The position numbers and the translations under genes are program-made. A DNA stretch of 64,000 nt from SABI01 sp963663665 (GTDB lineage Bacteria > Spirochaetota > Spirochaetia > Sphaerochaetales > Sphaerochaetaceae), in assembly GCA_963663665.2 (NCBI GenBank), contig CAXXKP010000009.1:491659-555658 (forward strand). The letters run 5' to 3'. Positions 17,946-26,676 of the stretch are shown here, piece by piece (positions within the stretch are counted from its first letter, which is position 1; each line of letters opens with the position of its first letter). The notes beneath the pieces are model-generated. The model was not told where the DNA came from and ran no database searches. It was given only the letters and a program-made list of their open reading frames with translations.

Positions 17946-18617
17946 TCATAGATTCTTATACATGATGATATTCTTCACCGTTTGTGCATACCATTTTTTC
18001 CCCATCTTAGTTTTACAGTTTATATCATTAAGTTCTTTTGCAATATTCGAATAATTTAATCCATTCTCATGAAGATTAAATATCTTGGATATAATTGCTT
18101 GCTCTCTTTTATGGGTTATTAATAATCCGTCTTTTTCGATATATCCAAATGGACAAATGCCTCCAGTTTTCTCTTTGTTTGCCTTCTTATATGAAAGTGC
18201 GGCTTTCGTTCTATCGCTGATCTGGTCTCTTTCAAATTCATTGAGTACTGCAAGCATTCTAAATACCATTTTACCTGCCGCTGTGGTTGTATCTATCTTT
18301 TCGGAAAGGCTGACGAGATCCGAACCTGCTTTTTCGAGTTTCTCAGCGATCTCTAGAGTATCACGAGTAGAACGGCTCAGTCTCGATAAACTATAAACAA
18401 TCAAGGTGGCTCCATTCTTCACTACATAATCAAGAGCATTAAGTAATTCAGGTCGGTCTCCCTTTACTCCGGAAATTCCCTCATCTGAATAAATATGGAC
18501 TAACTCAGCATCATTTATTAAAGCCCATGCTTTAATTCTTGCTTGTTGTGCATCAAGGCTGACTCCATCATTAACTTGCCCTATTGAACTGACCCTTGTA
18601 TATCCAACTACTTTCAC
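17946..18617 (-). CDS. Serine resolvase/invertase-type recombinase
   Basis: The 223-residue protein begins VVGYTRVSSIGQVNDGVS, with the catalytic Ser after TRV. It continues with IYSDEGISG, the LSRLSRSTRD motif and the E-helix MLAVLNEFERDQISDR. A short recombinase-like DNA-binding region follows, without zinc ribbon or coiled coil. I use the GTG start after AGAGGGG. It is upstream of and co-oriented with the element yjbQ and the large integrase. It could be a directionality or multimer-resolution factor, or a second recombinase acting on other sites; the sequence does not decide. Confidence 0.88.
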   Translation of the reverse strand: MKVVGYTRVSSIGQVNDGVSLDAQQARIKAWALINDAELVHIYSDEGISGVKGDRPELLNALDYVVKNGATLIVYSLSRLSRSTRDTLEIAEKLEKAGSDLVSLSEKIDTTTAAGKMVFRMLAVLNEFERDQISDRTKAALSYKKANKEKTGGICPFGYIEKDGLLITHKREQAIISKIFNLHENGLNYSNIAKELNDINCKTKMGKKWYAQTVKNIIMYKNL

Positions 18618-19061
18618 CTCATTCCCCTCTTAAAGTCACATGCTTTAATCTTAGTATAACGGCCTTCAAATAGTAAGTAAATCCTTTCCATTGCAAGAAT
18701 TGGAATTTAAATGATAGGACGAACATTTAAATATATGAATGGCATAATAGGAAAATATCATTGTTTTTTTCTTGGGATGTAATACTTCTCCTATGGGTAA
18801 CATAGAAACCGAACTAGAGGTCGAACATCTCCTCATATGAAAATCTTTGTGGAATGGCCTTTATCCATTCTTAATTCTTTCATCATTCACTCTTCTACTC
18901 ATTTTTTATGCAAATTGTCCTCAAAAACCTCAATTAAACCTAGTTATTTATCTATCCATTCCTATAGGCTTTCCTGTACCTACTTCCATATAGCTATTCA
19001 TATACCGTATTAACTAAGAAGTTTTTTTCCGTTATTCCTTATATTATAACTATTTAAATTT
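18618..19061. other. Non-coding gap with upstream region of the resolvase
   Basis: About 440 AT-rich bases lie between the resolvase start and the polymerase-like gene. No ORF with a ribosome-binding site, no tRNA and no clear repeat is visible. The promoter for the resolvase-yjbQ-integrase operon should lie at the low-coordinate end. Confidence 0.5.
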
Positions 19062-20303
19062 TCATTTTATTTGTATTTTATAGCCTCCAGTTTTTCTCTC
19101 ATATTCCTTTTCCATAATGGTGAAAAGATACCCCTTGTATTGTTCTTGAACAATAAACGAATCATGGATAGCTAATATTGGGATATTCTGCTTTGCAAAA
19201 GTGTTTATAATTCCAAGCGCTATAGTTGAGTCTAGATTCATAATACGCAAACCGGTTTCTTTTCCGCTACAAAAATAATGGTTTATCTTTTCATGGGATT
19301 GTTTAAACGCATTAATGAATGGTCTTGCTCTGGTTATTCCTATGGATTTTAATATATTACGTTGTCGATGATTGTCATATAACCACTTATTTGCAGCTCT
19401 TTCCGCTATTATGTCATCCTTGGAATTGAGCATGCATAGAAGTAAATGCTTTAGAAATGGGCGTACTTGAGGCCTTTCATCAACAATCGAATATGGATCA
19501 CCTTCAAACTGAATACCCTCTTTGGCATAAAGAAGATGAGGGTGAAGACCACTGTAGTCTAATTCCACGATTGGATTCCCATTGATTGTTATTTTGGCAC
19601 GTTCTTCACCGTTTAATCCCTGATAATTATCTTGACCGCCGGTATGGAGACGTCCATATAGCGTGAATCTTCTATTGAAAATTGCCACAAGTGAACAAAA
19701 TAAGATATTTCCTTCATAACGAATATCAGCAAGTTTATTGATTTGATTTACGTTCTTAAGGATTTCCCTAATTTGCCGGGTCTTTGCAGTATCATTGTAT
19801 TCTTTGAGCTTTCCATCGACATCCCGCAATTCGACCAACTCAACAGGATCCCTGATTACTGAATTATGGTTTTTGGGAAAATACTCAAGTAATTTGTTTG
19901 TTGCCCAAATACGACTCCTGCGACCTTCCTTTTCGTTTCGGTATCCTTTAACCCAATTTATATAACCTTGCTCATGTAATTGATGAACTAAAACGATTGT
20001 AGTTGATCCTGCTTTTACGTATCGACTTTTCTTCCAATCATTAGTATTTAAACTTATTACAATAGGCCTTCTATTCCGATGAAAGATTAAGTTTGCAATG
20101 AGTATATTAAAACTCAACCTATTTTCTTTCCTGTCTGCAACCTTGCATGATAGAAAGATAGTATTAATTCTTTCGAGATCACATCTATTTAATTGGAGGC
20201 CGTGGTCAAATTTGAAACCTGTATTGAGCCAAGGAGGAGATCCTTTAAAATCGTTCCTTTGCATCTTTGCATTATGCCCGACATTTTGTTTTAAACTATT
20301 CAT
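19062..20303 (-). CDS. Minimal DNA polymerase A-like palm/fingers protein with N-terminal winged helix
   Basis: The 413-residue protein has no close named family that I can cite, but its C-terminal half follows family-A polymerase motifs in order. GRLHTGG...NYQGL (217-230) resembles the TGRLSS..PNLQN strand. Next is motif A VELDYSGLHPHLLYA (D249). Motif B is R281-x3-K285 with N293 in place of the usual YG region. Motif C is IHDSFIV (H380, D381). Both metal-binding aspartates are thus present. Residues about 45-140 look like a winged-helix DNA-binding domain (GSTTIVLVHQLHEQGYINWV). No 3'-5' exonuclease domain is present and the thumb is very short. It is probably an element-encoded replication or repair polymerase, or a primase-like enzyme. 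Confidence 0.62.
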   Translation of the reverse strand: MNSLKQNVGHNAKMQRNDFKGSPPWLNTGFKFDHGLQLNRCDLERINTIFLSCKVADRKENRLSFNILIANLIFHRNRRPIVISLNTNDWKKSRYVKAGSTTIVLVHQLHEQGYINWVKGYRNEKEGRRSRIWATNKLLEYFPKNHNSVIRDPVELVELRDVDGKLKEYNDTAKTRQIREILKNVNQINKLADIRYEGNILFCSLVAIFNRRFTLYGRLHTGGQDNYQGLNGEERAKITINGNPIVELDYSGLHPHLLYAKEGIQFEGDPYSIVDERPQVRPFLKHLLLCMLNSKDDIIAERAANKWLYDNHRQRNILKSIGITRARPFINAFKQSHEKINHYFCSGKETGLRIMNLDSTIALGIINTFAKQNIPILAIHDSFIVQEQYKGYLFTIMEKEYERKTGGYKIQIK

Positions 20304-20664
20304 ATATCCTTCTTGGTGCTACAACTACTTTCTGTTCTAAACTAAGCACCTAATTTTTTCCCCTACTGTGTTATAGACCATTGCAATGCTCTACTTAAGA
20401 TAATTACAAAATATGATGAATTAACAGTATTGGGTAAATTCCATCCTAGAACAATCAGATCACTAACAAATAAATACTTACAAGACAATATCTTTACGTC
20501 AAGCCTAGCGTGTTCTAGTTGAAAATCCGGCAAGATTAGCCTTATCCTGAAACCTACAAAATCTTATAGCAATGCGAATCGCCAAAAAGGCCCCAATTCT
20601 AATTGATTGGACAGCAACTTGCGCTTTCGACTTATTTTGGCTATATATAGATATAGGTGACAAA

Positions 20665-20691
20665 GCATAAGTGAAACAGATTCACTTATGC
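20665..20691 (-). terminator. Perfect 11-bp hairpin downstream of the DUF3102 gene
   Basis: GCATAAGTGAA and TTCACTTATGC are exact complements around a 5-base loop, 14 bases past the stop of the DUF3102 gene. On the minus strand it is followed by a short TTTGT run, so a terminator is plausible. The arm contains TTCACTTA, which is also the core of the repeats at 21957-22388, so a protein-binding role is an alternative. The rest of 20304-20704 shows no gene. Confidence 0.55.
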
Positions 20692-20704
20692 ATTGTTTCA
20701 CTTT

Positions 20705-21502
20705 TCAACTCTTTACCTCATCAATCATAAGACTAACCTGTGATAGAATTAACCGAAATCCAGTCTCAATATTTTCTTGTTTCTCTTCCAATATATCGTT
20801 CAAATCATAATCATCAATCAACGGATTTGGTGAATATGTATTTAAAATACTCCTGATTCTTTCTTGTCTTTGCGTAATGATTTTACCCATTGATTTAAGT
20901 TCAATTTCACATCGATCTAAAATTGTCGAACTTCGATCTTTCACCAATAAGGCTTGAACTTCCTTATCTTCTACAGATATCTCATTATTCTTAATTCTCA
21001 TTGATAATTGAATTAGATCCTTTTTCTTAATATCGACCGGCCCTTTCACCCCATCAAGCAAAGCTGTGCGTAAATCGTCTGGGAAACTTGGCTTGGCAAT
21101 CAAGTATAAGCATGATGGATTAAAATACTCTACAATCTCAGGATGCCCCATGCATGTCAAAAAAACTGTCATACAATTGTACGCCGTCCTGTATCCGTGA
21201 TCAAAGTTTTCCTCTATCCAAGGCTTGAATTCGCCATGTGGCAAATTTTTCTTTGCTTCATAGACAAGCTTTCCTATTTCAAAAATCTGAAATTTGAATG
21301 CCCTACTCCTGTGTCTTAATTCTTTCTTTATCGATTCTAAGTAATCTTCTTTGCCTTGGTTAATTTTAAAACTAGAGTCGAATATTTCCTGTCTACTATC
21401 TCGTTCTCTTTTTGCTTCAAATGTAGACGCTAATGCAGGTTCAGTGCTTTTGTATTCTATAATTCTTTGTAGGTTAGTCGCTTGATATGTATATGCATCC
21501 AT
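20705..21502 (-). CDS. DUF3102-like protein
   Basis: The start at 21502 (MDAYTYQATNLQRI) follows TAAGGAGAG, and its ATG overlaps the previous stop as TAATG. The 265-residue protein contains IFEIGKLVYEAKKNLPHGEFKPWIEENF and YRTAYNCMTVFLTC, the characteristic pattern of DUF3102 proteins found on plasmids and integrative elements. The C-terminal third is helical and charged, with QRQERIRSILNTYSP. DUF3102 proteins are often near replication or partition genes, and its function here is unknown. It is the last gene of a three-gene minus-strand cluster. Confidence 0.7.
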   Translation of the reverse strand: MDAYTYQATNLQRIIEYKSTEPALASTFEAKRERDSRQEIFDSSFKINQGKEDYLESIKKELRHRSRAFKFQIFEIGKLVYEAKKNLPHGEFKPWIEENFDHGYRTAYNCMTVFLTCMGHPEIVEYFNPSCLYLIAKPSFPDDLRTALLDGVKGPVDIKKKDLIQLSMRIKNNEISVEDKEVQALLVKDRSSTILDRCEIELKSMGKIITQRQERIRSILNTYSPNPLIDDYDLNDILEEKQENIETGFRLILSQVSLMIDEVKS

Positions 21503-21759
21503 TAGATTACTCTCCTTATTTCTATCACCTCTATCTCTCTTCTGATATTTGATTTTTTCCTTCTTGAACCCGAGATACCAATACATCTTCTCAACCTGAG
21601 TTCTTTGAAAGTGAAATCCTTAGCCTCCTCTTCTGATTCTGCCAAAAAATATAACCGCTCTTGATACCAATTCCCCTGAGCCCCTTTGATACGTCTAGTA
21701 TTTAAAGCTCCTTTGACAACTCGATTTTTAACCTCTACTTCAAATAATCCTGTTGTCAT
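21502..21759 (-). CDS. Small basic protein, 85 aa, unknown
   Basis: The start MTTGLFEVEVKNRVV is preceded by a run of eight G with only three bases to the ATG, an unusual ribosome-binding arrangement. The product has a strand-rich N-terminal part (NWYQERLYFLAESEEEAKDFTF) and a very basic tail (GSRRKKSNIRREIEV). It overlaps the upstream small gene by 20 bases in another frame and the downstream DUF3102 gene by 1 base, so the three are translationally coupled. I recognise no family; the pattern is typical of small accessory proteins on integrative elements. Confidence 0.55.
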   Translation of the reverse strand: MTTGLFEVEVKNRVVKGALNTRRIKGAQGNWYQERLYFLAESEEEAKDFTFKELRLRRCIGISGSRRKKSNIRREIEVIEIRRVI

Positions 21760-21916
21760 TATCCCCCCCCTTTGTTGTGGCTTTGCATGTTTCTTTAGAG
21801 AAAACGAAGCTACGCTTTTTGTCATAAAGCTCCTCAAATTTCTCTACGCGATGTCCCTCTTTTTTCTTTAGTTGCTTCTTGGTATCAGCTATTATTTTCT
21901 TTTTAAAACTAGCCAT
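21740..21916 (-). CDS. Lys-rich small protein, 58 aa, unknown
   Basis: An ATG at 21916 is preceded by AGGAGGAACAATTAA and opens 58 codons. The product begins MASFKKKIIADTKKQLKKKEGH and is strongly basic, with a predicted helical N-terminus. Near its 3' end the gene crosses a G8 tract. In the given length the frame ends at TGA (21740-21742). A single-base slip in the tract would join it to the following 85-aa reading frame. The strong ribosome-binding site supports it as a gene. Confidence 0.5.
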   Translation of the reverse strand: MASFKKKIIADTKKQLKKKEGHRVEKFEELYDKKRSFVFSKETCKATTKGGDNDNRII

Positions 21917-21956
21917 TTAATTGTTCCTCCTACTATATTATACTATTATCGACCCG

Positions 21957-22388
21957 TTTCACTTAGGGCAAGTTTTGAATGATGGTCTGAAACATATATT
22001 CACAGACTTTTTCAGTCATCGATATGTGTTTTTAAGCGTTCGTTTCTGATTTAAAAAATCAATACTATTTCTTCATCGTTATGAGCAACGACATTGTATT
22101 TGAGGCTAAATATCTAGTTGTTATTATTATCCTATTATGAAATATAGAAGGGTCAATTTCACTTAGGCCGGAAGCTTTGAAAGTGATGAATCTATTGCTA
22201 AAATTTGCCCCCATAGAATAACCGGTATAGTCACATAGATAAAAATATTGTATTTGATTGTGGACTATCATCCGTGGATTCACAAAGTGTGCTATTCTTC
22301 AGCAATTTGGTAGATTTTTATTCTTGGAACGAAACACCCATTTGTCACACTTACCCTATTATACCGGGCATGAACTGTTTCACTTAGG
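21957..22388. repeat. Three spaced TTTCACTTAGG repeats in a 650-bp non-coding region
   Basis: TTTCACTTAGG occurs at 21957-21967, 22157-22167 and 22378-22388, about 200-220 bases apart. Each copy has an upstream TATTAT-like block 10 to 30 bases away, and the shorter core TTCACTTA recurs in the hairpin at 20681. The surrounding 21917-22568 interval shows no convincing gene. Spaced iterons near replication-like genes suggest an origin or a regulatory array, but the spacing is wide for classical iterons. Confidence 0.45.
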
Positions 22389-22568
22389 TCATTTACGAAA
22401 AATAAGTTGAATTTTGGCGTGAAATGAGAATTGACCTCTAGGGCAACCGGATAGCTGAGGAATATAACTTATACAGGACAGTCTCTTTGCATTGGGCTTA
22501 GCATATTCTAAGTGTATATCTGATTGAGAAAGAGAAGTTCAGAACCTTATTACTAAGTAAACAGTCTA

Positions 22569-24962
22569 TTATATAGCCTCTTTATCATCATATAAATGTC
22601 TTTGGAAATTAATAAACAGCGAACGAATACTTTTGACATCCCCCAACACTTCATTTGCCTCTTGTAATGATTGGTATTTATTCACTAATAAAATAGGCAG
22701 TTTGTCTTGGTCGAGTTCCTCCACTCCTGATTCGATATATTTACTCAGTACAAACTGGATAAAATCCCTTTGATCTTCAGAAAGAAACTCGTAAATTCTC
22801 TCTTCAGCCCCAGTTACTCTTTCATTTCTAGTTATTGGTTTGAAATCGCTATCAAATACATATTCTAGTACATCGAACAAATCACTATCATCCGCATTTA
22901 TGAGAGTTTGCAGGGTCTTTAACTCATTATCACCAAACCCAGCTTCATCTAGCTTTTCAAGTAATACTCTTCTTGTCACAGGATTACTCCAGAGGGTTTT
23001 CAACTCTGCTTCACTTGTAAAATGATTTGGGATCTCCCCGAATAAGCTCTTTAGGAATTCTTCTGCTGAAATAGGCCTTCCCTCTGCATTCCAGAAAGAA
23101 GTAGCTATCATATGCTGTATTTCACGGTCTTTCCCATCAGCTAATCTGACTTTGACTTTCTTGTTACAAATACAGGGACTTTGCCCACAAACCGGACAAG
23201 GTTTTGGTTTATCTTTTTCACAAATACAGGGTATGCATCCACAAACTGGACAAGGTTCTTTTGGTAGCTTTTCACATACACAAGGATATTGACCACAAAT
23301 CTCACAAGGTTCTGGGGCTAATGGTTCGCCATCCCATTCAGGATCTGCAAAATGGTGATATGCGTTTACGTAATCATAGATTGTAAAATACTCTTTACCA
23401 TCAAATAAACGTGTTCCTCTACCAATTATTTGTTTAAACTCTACCATGGAATTAACTGGTCTTAATAATACAATATTGCGTATATTTCTGGCATCTACTC
23501 CGGTAGATAGTTTCTGAGAAGTAGTCAATATAGTTGGAATAAGTTTTTCATTATCTTGGAATTCACGTAAGAATTGTTCTCCGATCTCTCCATCATTAGC
23601 TGTAACTCTCACACAGTAATTCGGATCTGAACTATCCTTGTATTGATTGATTAAATCTCTAATAGCAGCAGCATGAATCTGAGTCGCACAAAAGATGATT
23701 GTTTTCTCATTTTGGTTTGCTTCATCCAAATATATCTTGACTCGTTCTTTTTCCCTTTCCTTTATCTCTATGATCTTATTAAAATCTGCCTCTTTATAAA
23801 TTTTTCCGACTTCTATTTCACCTTCTATAATGAAATCATCAGAAACATAGATATAATCGTCTAGGGTGGTTTGTATCCTCTTCACTTTAAAAGGAGTTAG
23901 AAATCCATCATTGATACCTTCTCTAAGGGAATACACATATACCGGTTCTCCAAAATAGTTATAGGTATCTATGTTATTAGTTCTTTTAGGTGTAGCTGTT
24001 AATCCTAACTGCACAGCAGGTGAGAAATACTCTAAGATCGCTCTCCAGTTACTTTCATCATTTGCCCCACCACGATGACATTCATCAATAACGATGAAAT
24101 CAAAGTAGTCTGCTGGATATGCACCAAAGTATGGAGCTGGTTTCCCTTGTTTATCCCTACCACTCATGAACGTTTGAAAGATGGTAAAGAAAATACTCCC
24201 ATTGGTTGGGACTCTCCCTTTCTTTCTTATTGCACTGGGTTTAATTCTTACTAATGCATCGTCAGGGAAAGCTGAAAATGCATTAAAAGCCTGGTCAGCT
24301 AATATATTCCGATCTGCTAGGAATAAGACCCTTGGCCGTCTGTTTCCATCCCTTTGCAAAGTCCATCGGGCATGAAAGAGTTTCCAAGCTACCTGAAATG
24401 CTATTGCAGTCTTTCCTGTTCCAGTAGCTAAAGTTAATAAAATCCTATCCTGTTTATTTGCAATAGCTTCTAACGTATTATTAACCGCTATTTCTTGATA
24501 GTACCGTAATTGCCAAGTACCGCTTTTATCTTCAAATGGGATAGCAGCGAATTTTTCTCTCCACTCACTCTGTTCTGAATATGTTTTATCCCACAACTCA
24601 TCAGGAGTAAGGTAATTTTTTACTAGCTTTTCTACACCGGTCTTCATGCATATGTAATAAATTTCTTTACCATTGGTAGCATAGGTGGTATCAAGATGCA
24701 TTTTCTCTGCATACTGTTTTGCTTGACCAACTCCTTCACTAACATCCAATTCATCTTTTTTCGCTTCAATGACAGCGAGTTTCATACCTTGATAGACAAG
24801 AACATAATCAGCAGATAGTTTCTTAGCTCGTTTACCACCTACTTGGATACGACCAGCTGTTATTGGATATTCACGTAGAATTTTAGAACCTTCTACCACA
24901 CCCCATCCACAGTCTTTCAACTTGGGATCAATTAGTTCTGCTCTTGTCTCAGCTTCATTCAT
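22569..24962 (-). CDS. hsdR: Type I restriction enzyme, motor/nuclease subunit HsdR
   Basis: The 797-residue protein starts with a PD-(D/E)XK nuclease module: D52, then E66-x-K68 in LAVIEAKK. An SF2 helicase follows, with Walker A ATGTGKT (179-185), DECH (293-296), LTATPKR, and a C-terminal RecA domain containing STGVD and QIIGRGTR. The length and order fit the EcoEI-type HsdR. An unusual insertion at residues 551-600 holds three tandem CP/E-x-CG-x-x-PC-x-C units (12 cysteines in register). It translocates DNA and cleaves it away from unmethylated HsdS sites. It is the last gene of the hsdM-hsdS-nuclease-hsdR operon. Confidence 0.93.
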   Translation of the reverse strand: MNEAETRAELIDPKLKDCGWGVVEGSKILREYPITAGRIQVGGKRAKKLSADYVLVYQGMKLAVIEAKKDELDVSEGVGQAKQYAEKMHLDTTYATNGKEIYYICMKTGVEKLVKNYLTPDELWDKTYSEQSEWREKFAAIPFEDKSGTWQLRYYQEIAVNNTLEAIANKQDRILLTLATGTGKTAIAFQVAWKLFHARWTLQRDGNRRPRVLFLADRNILADQAFNAFSAFPDDALVRIKPSAIRKKGRVPTNGSIFFTIFQTFMSGRDKQGKPAPYFGAYPADYFDFIVIDECHRGGANDESNWRAILEYFSPAVQLGLTATPKRTNNIDTYNYFGEPVYVYSLREGINDGFLTPFKVKRIQTTLDDYIYVSDDFIIEGEIEVGKIYKEADFNKIIEIKEREKERVKIYLDEANQNEKTIIFCATQIHAAAIRDLINQYKDSSDPNYCVRVTANDGEIGEQFLREFQDNEKLIPTILTTSQKLSTGVDARNIRNIVLLRPVNSMVEFKQIIGRGTRLFDGKEYFTIYDYVNAYHHFADPEWDGEPLAPEPCEICGQYPCVCEKLPKEPCPVCGCIPCICEKDKPKPCPVCGQSPCICNKKVKVRLADGKDREIQHMIATSFWNAEGRPISAEEFLKSLFGEIPNHFTSEAELKTLWSNPVTRRVLLEKLDEAGFGDNELKTLQTLINADDSDLFDVLEYVFDSDFKPITRNERVTGAEERIYEFLSEDQRDFIQFVLSKYIESGVEELDQDKLPILLVNKYQSLQEANEVLGDVKSIRSLFINFQRHLYDDKEAI

Positions 24963-24965
24963 AAT

Positions 24966-25454
24966 TTACTCTTCATCTGGATTTTCATTTAGTATACGGC
25001 AAAAATCTGTCGCAATATACTTTTTAAATTGAGATTTCACATGCTCTGTTTGGTTCTTAGAATTTTTGCCATTAAACCATATTGATCGCTTACCTGCATT
25101 TTTACCAGTTTTATTTTGAACTGATACTTCTATAAACTCTTTGGATGACAATATCCAGATTTTATCGATTCGTTCAGAATAGAATACAAACCAGTAATTC
25201 TTTCGATATTCATGGTGAATAGCAGCAAATAATGCACAATCGCCAAATTCGACATATTTAGAACGTGCTTTAATTTGAACTTCAACAAATGAACCATCAG
25301 GTTTTTTAATAACTGCATCAATAGCATCATCATCTACCATTGGAAGATAAACATCCAACCCTTCTTTAAGCATTAATCCTATTAGGTAATACTCAATGCG
25401 CTTGCCGAAAGCAGATGAATGTCTGAAACTCTTGTCTAATTTTTCTTTATTCAA
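24966..25454 (-). CDS. Nuclease-like (DUF4365/PD-(D/E)XK-type) protein between hsdS and hsdR
   Basis: The 162-residue protein carries DDDAIDAVIKKPDGSFVEVQ followed by IKARS. This is a D ... E-x-Q/K arrangement like the restriction-endonuclease fold seen in DUF4365-type proteins (Asp about 43, Glu about 58, Lys about 62). Its start overlaps the end of hsdS by 8 bases and it ends 3 bases before hsdR, so it is an integral gene of the operon. This position is unusual for type I systems. Possible roles are an extra nuclease or a specificity/antirestriction modulator; the assignment rests on motif spacing only. Confidence 0.6.
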   Translation of the reverse strand: MNKEKLDKSFRHSSAFGKRIEYYLIGLMLKEGLDVYLPMVDDDAIDAVIKKPDGSFVEVQIKARSKYVEFGDCALFAAIHHEYRKNYWFVFYSERIDKIWILSSKEFIEVSVQNKTGKNAGKRSIWFNGKNSKNQTEHVKSQFKKYIATDFCRILNENPDEE

Positions 25455-26676
25455 ATATGATATCCTTTGAAGTATCTAATTCACCATTAAAGGCTTTCTG
25501 TAATATGCTTTTCTTTAGTTCATCTAGGGCAACTAGTTTCTTTTTGTATAGAGTTTCGAGTTTTTGAGTTTCAGCAGAAAGATAATCAAGCTTTTCAACT
25601 ATTACTTTTTGTTCTTTCAATGATCTAGGGAATGGAAAGTATAAATTTTTAAAAGTAGCTAAGTTTATATTAGCTTGTGCACTGCCTTTACCAAGAGATT
25701 GTAGACTGAGTTTATATTTCTGTAAAAGATATTCAACGTAATGGTTAGTCGTGATCTTATCATTTACAATAGCTCCAATTACGCTATCTGGGAAACAGGC
25801 ATCAAATGATATAATACCGGTTTCTGCTATATTGGCGGCTATTGTAATGCAAATAGTACCTTTAGGCCAAAGTTTACTTTGAGCTAGACCTAATTCACTA
25901 TAAGTTTGAGAAAAGGTAGTAATATCATGATTACAGTTCCTAATATCCCCTGTTTGAATAAAGGGGTAATTTCCTCCATATAGAATTTTAGCATTCCTTG
26001 GCCGATGTTTTGATTTACCTCGTCCAAAAATCAAAGAGACTTGCTGTAATGTTTTCTCTTCCCACCCATCACCCCTATTCTCAAATACTCCGTTAAGGTA
26101 GCTCTCAAACAGCTCTGTGGCGTTCTTTATATTTTGTTCTGCATTAGTCTTTGCTTTGTCTATGGCAGTAAAAGCTTTATCTAATATGGATACTATTTGT
26201 ATTTGTTCAGAGTGAGAGGGAAGTGGAATTTGAATAGATTTAAATTTACTCATTGAAACACCACCAATAATTCCTTTCATCCTAGTTAAAAACTGTTGTT
26301 GAAACAACGAACTAAAATAATAATAATAAACATATTTGCTATCCACGTTATTATTTGCAGAAAAGGCAAATAGCTTATTTCCAAAACAAACCTCTTTATT
26401 AGTAAAGCCAATTTTTCTTCCAGCGCTTCCACCTTCTGCACAAATCAATGCAGTGTGCTGAGGCGCAATTTTAAATTTTGTTTTTTCTGCAAATGGGATT
26501 TTAATTCCATTGTTGTAATCTATATTACAATCAAAGCTGATATCTTTTGTGGCTATATACGGGATACCTTCTTCTAAATTATAGTAATTTTTTTTCTTTA
26601 TTTTTGCGTTAATACTATTTCCATTATATACATTTCCTATTTCTGAAAAAGATTTCATCTCCCAAACTTTTTTCAT
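25447..26676 (-). CDS. hsdS: Type I restriction specificity subunit HsdS
   Basis: The 409-residue protein has two target-recognition domains, each followed by a conserved helical spacer. The first region is about 1-150 with spacer SILDKAFTAIDKAKTNAEQNI. The second is about 205-360 with spacer LEKLDYLSAETQKLETLYKKKLVALDELKKS, which is the hallmark of HsdS. It recognises a split DNA sequence and joins HsdM for methylation or HsdR for restriction. Four-base overlap with hsdM and eight-base overlap with the next gene indicate translational coupling. Both domains appear full length, so the specificity subunit is likely functional. Confidence 0.92.
   Translation of the reverse strand: MKKVWEMKSFSEIGNVYNGNSINAKIKKKNYYNLEEGIPYIATKDISFDCNIDYNNGIKIPFAEKTKFKIAPQHTALICAEGGSAGRKIGFTNKEVCFGNKLFAFSANNNVDSKYVYYYYFSSLFQQQFLTRMKGIIGGVSMSKFKSIQIPLPSHSEQIQIVSILDKAFTAIDKAKTNAEQNIKNATELFESYLNGVFENRGDGWEEKTLQQVSLIFGRGKSKHRPRNAKILYGGNYPFIQTGDIRNCNHDITTFSQTYSELGLAQSKLWPKGTICITIAANIAETGIISFDACFPDSVIGAIVNDKITTNHYVEYLLQKYKLSLQSLGKGSAQANINLATFKNLYFPFPRSLKEQKVIVEKLDYLSAETQKLETLYKKKLVALDELKKSILQKAFNGELDTSKDIIFE

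Noticed and set aside
22065..22283. 72-codon minus-strand ORF in the region with TTTCACTTAGG repeats
   Set aside because: No ribosome-binding site, no recognisable motif, and it runs across one of the repeats; probably chance.
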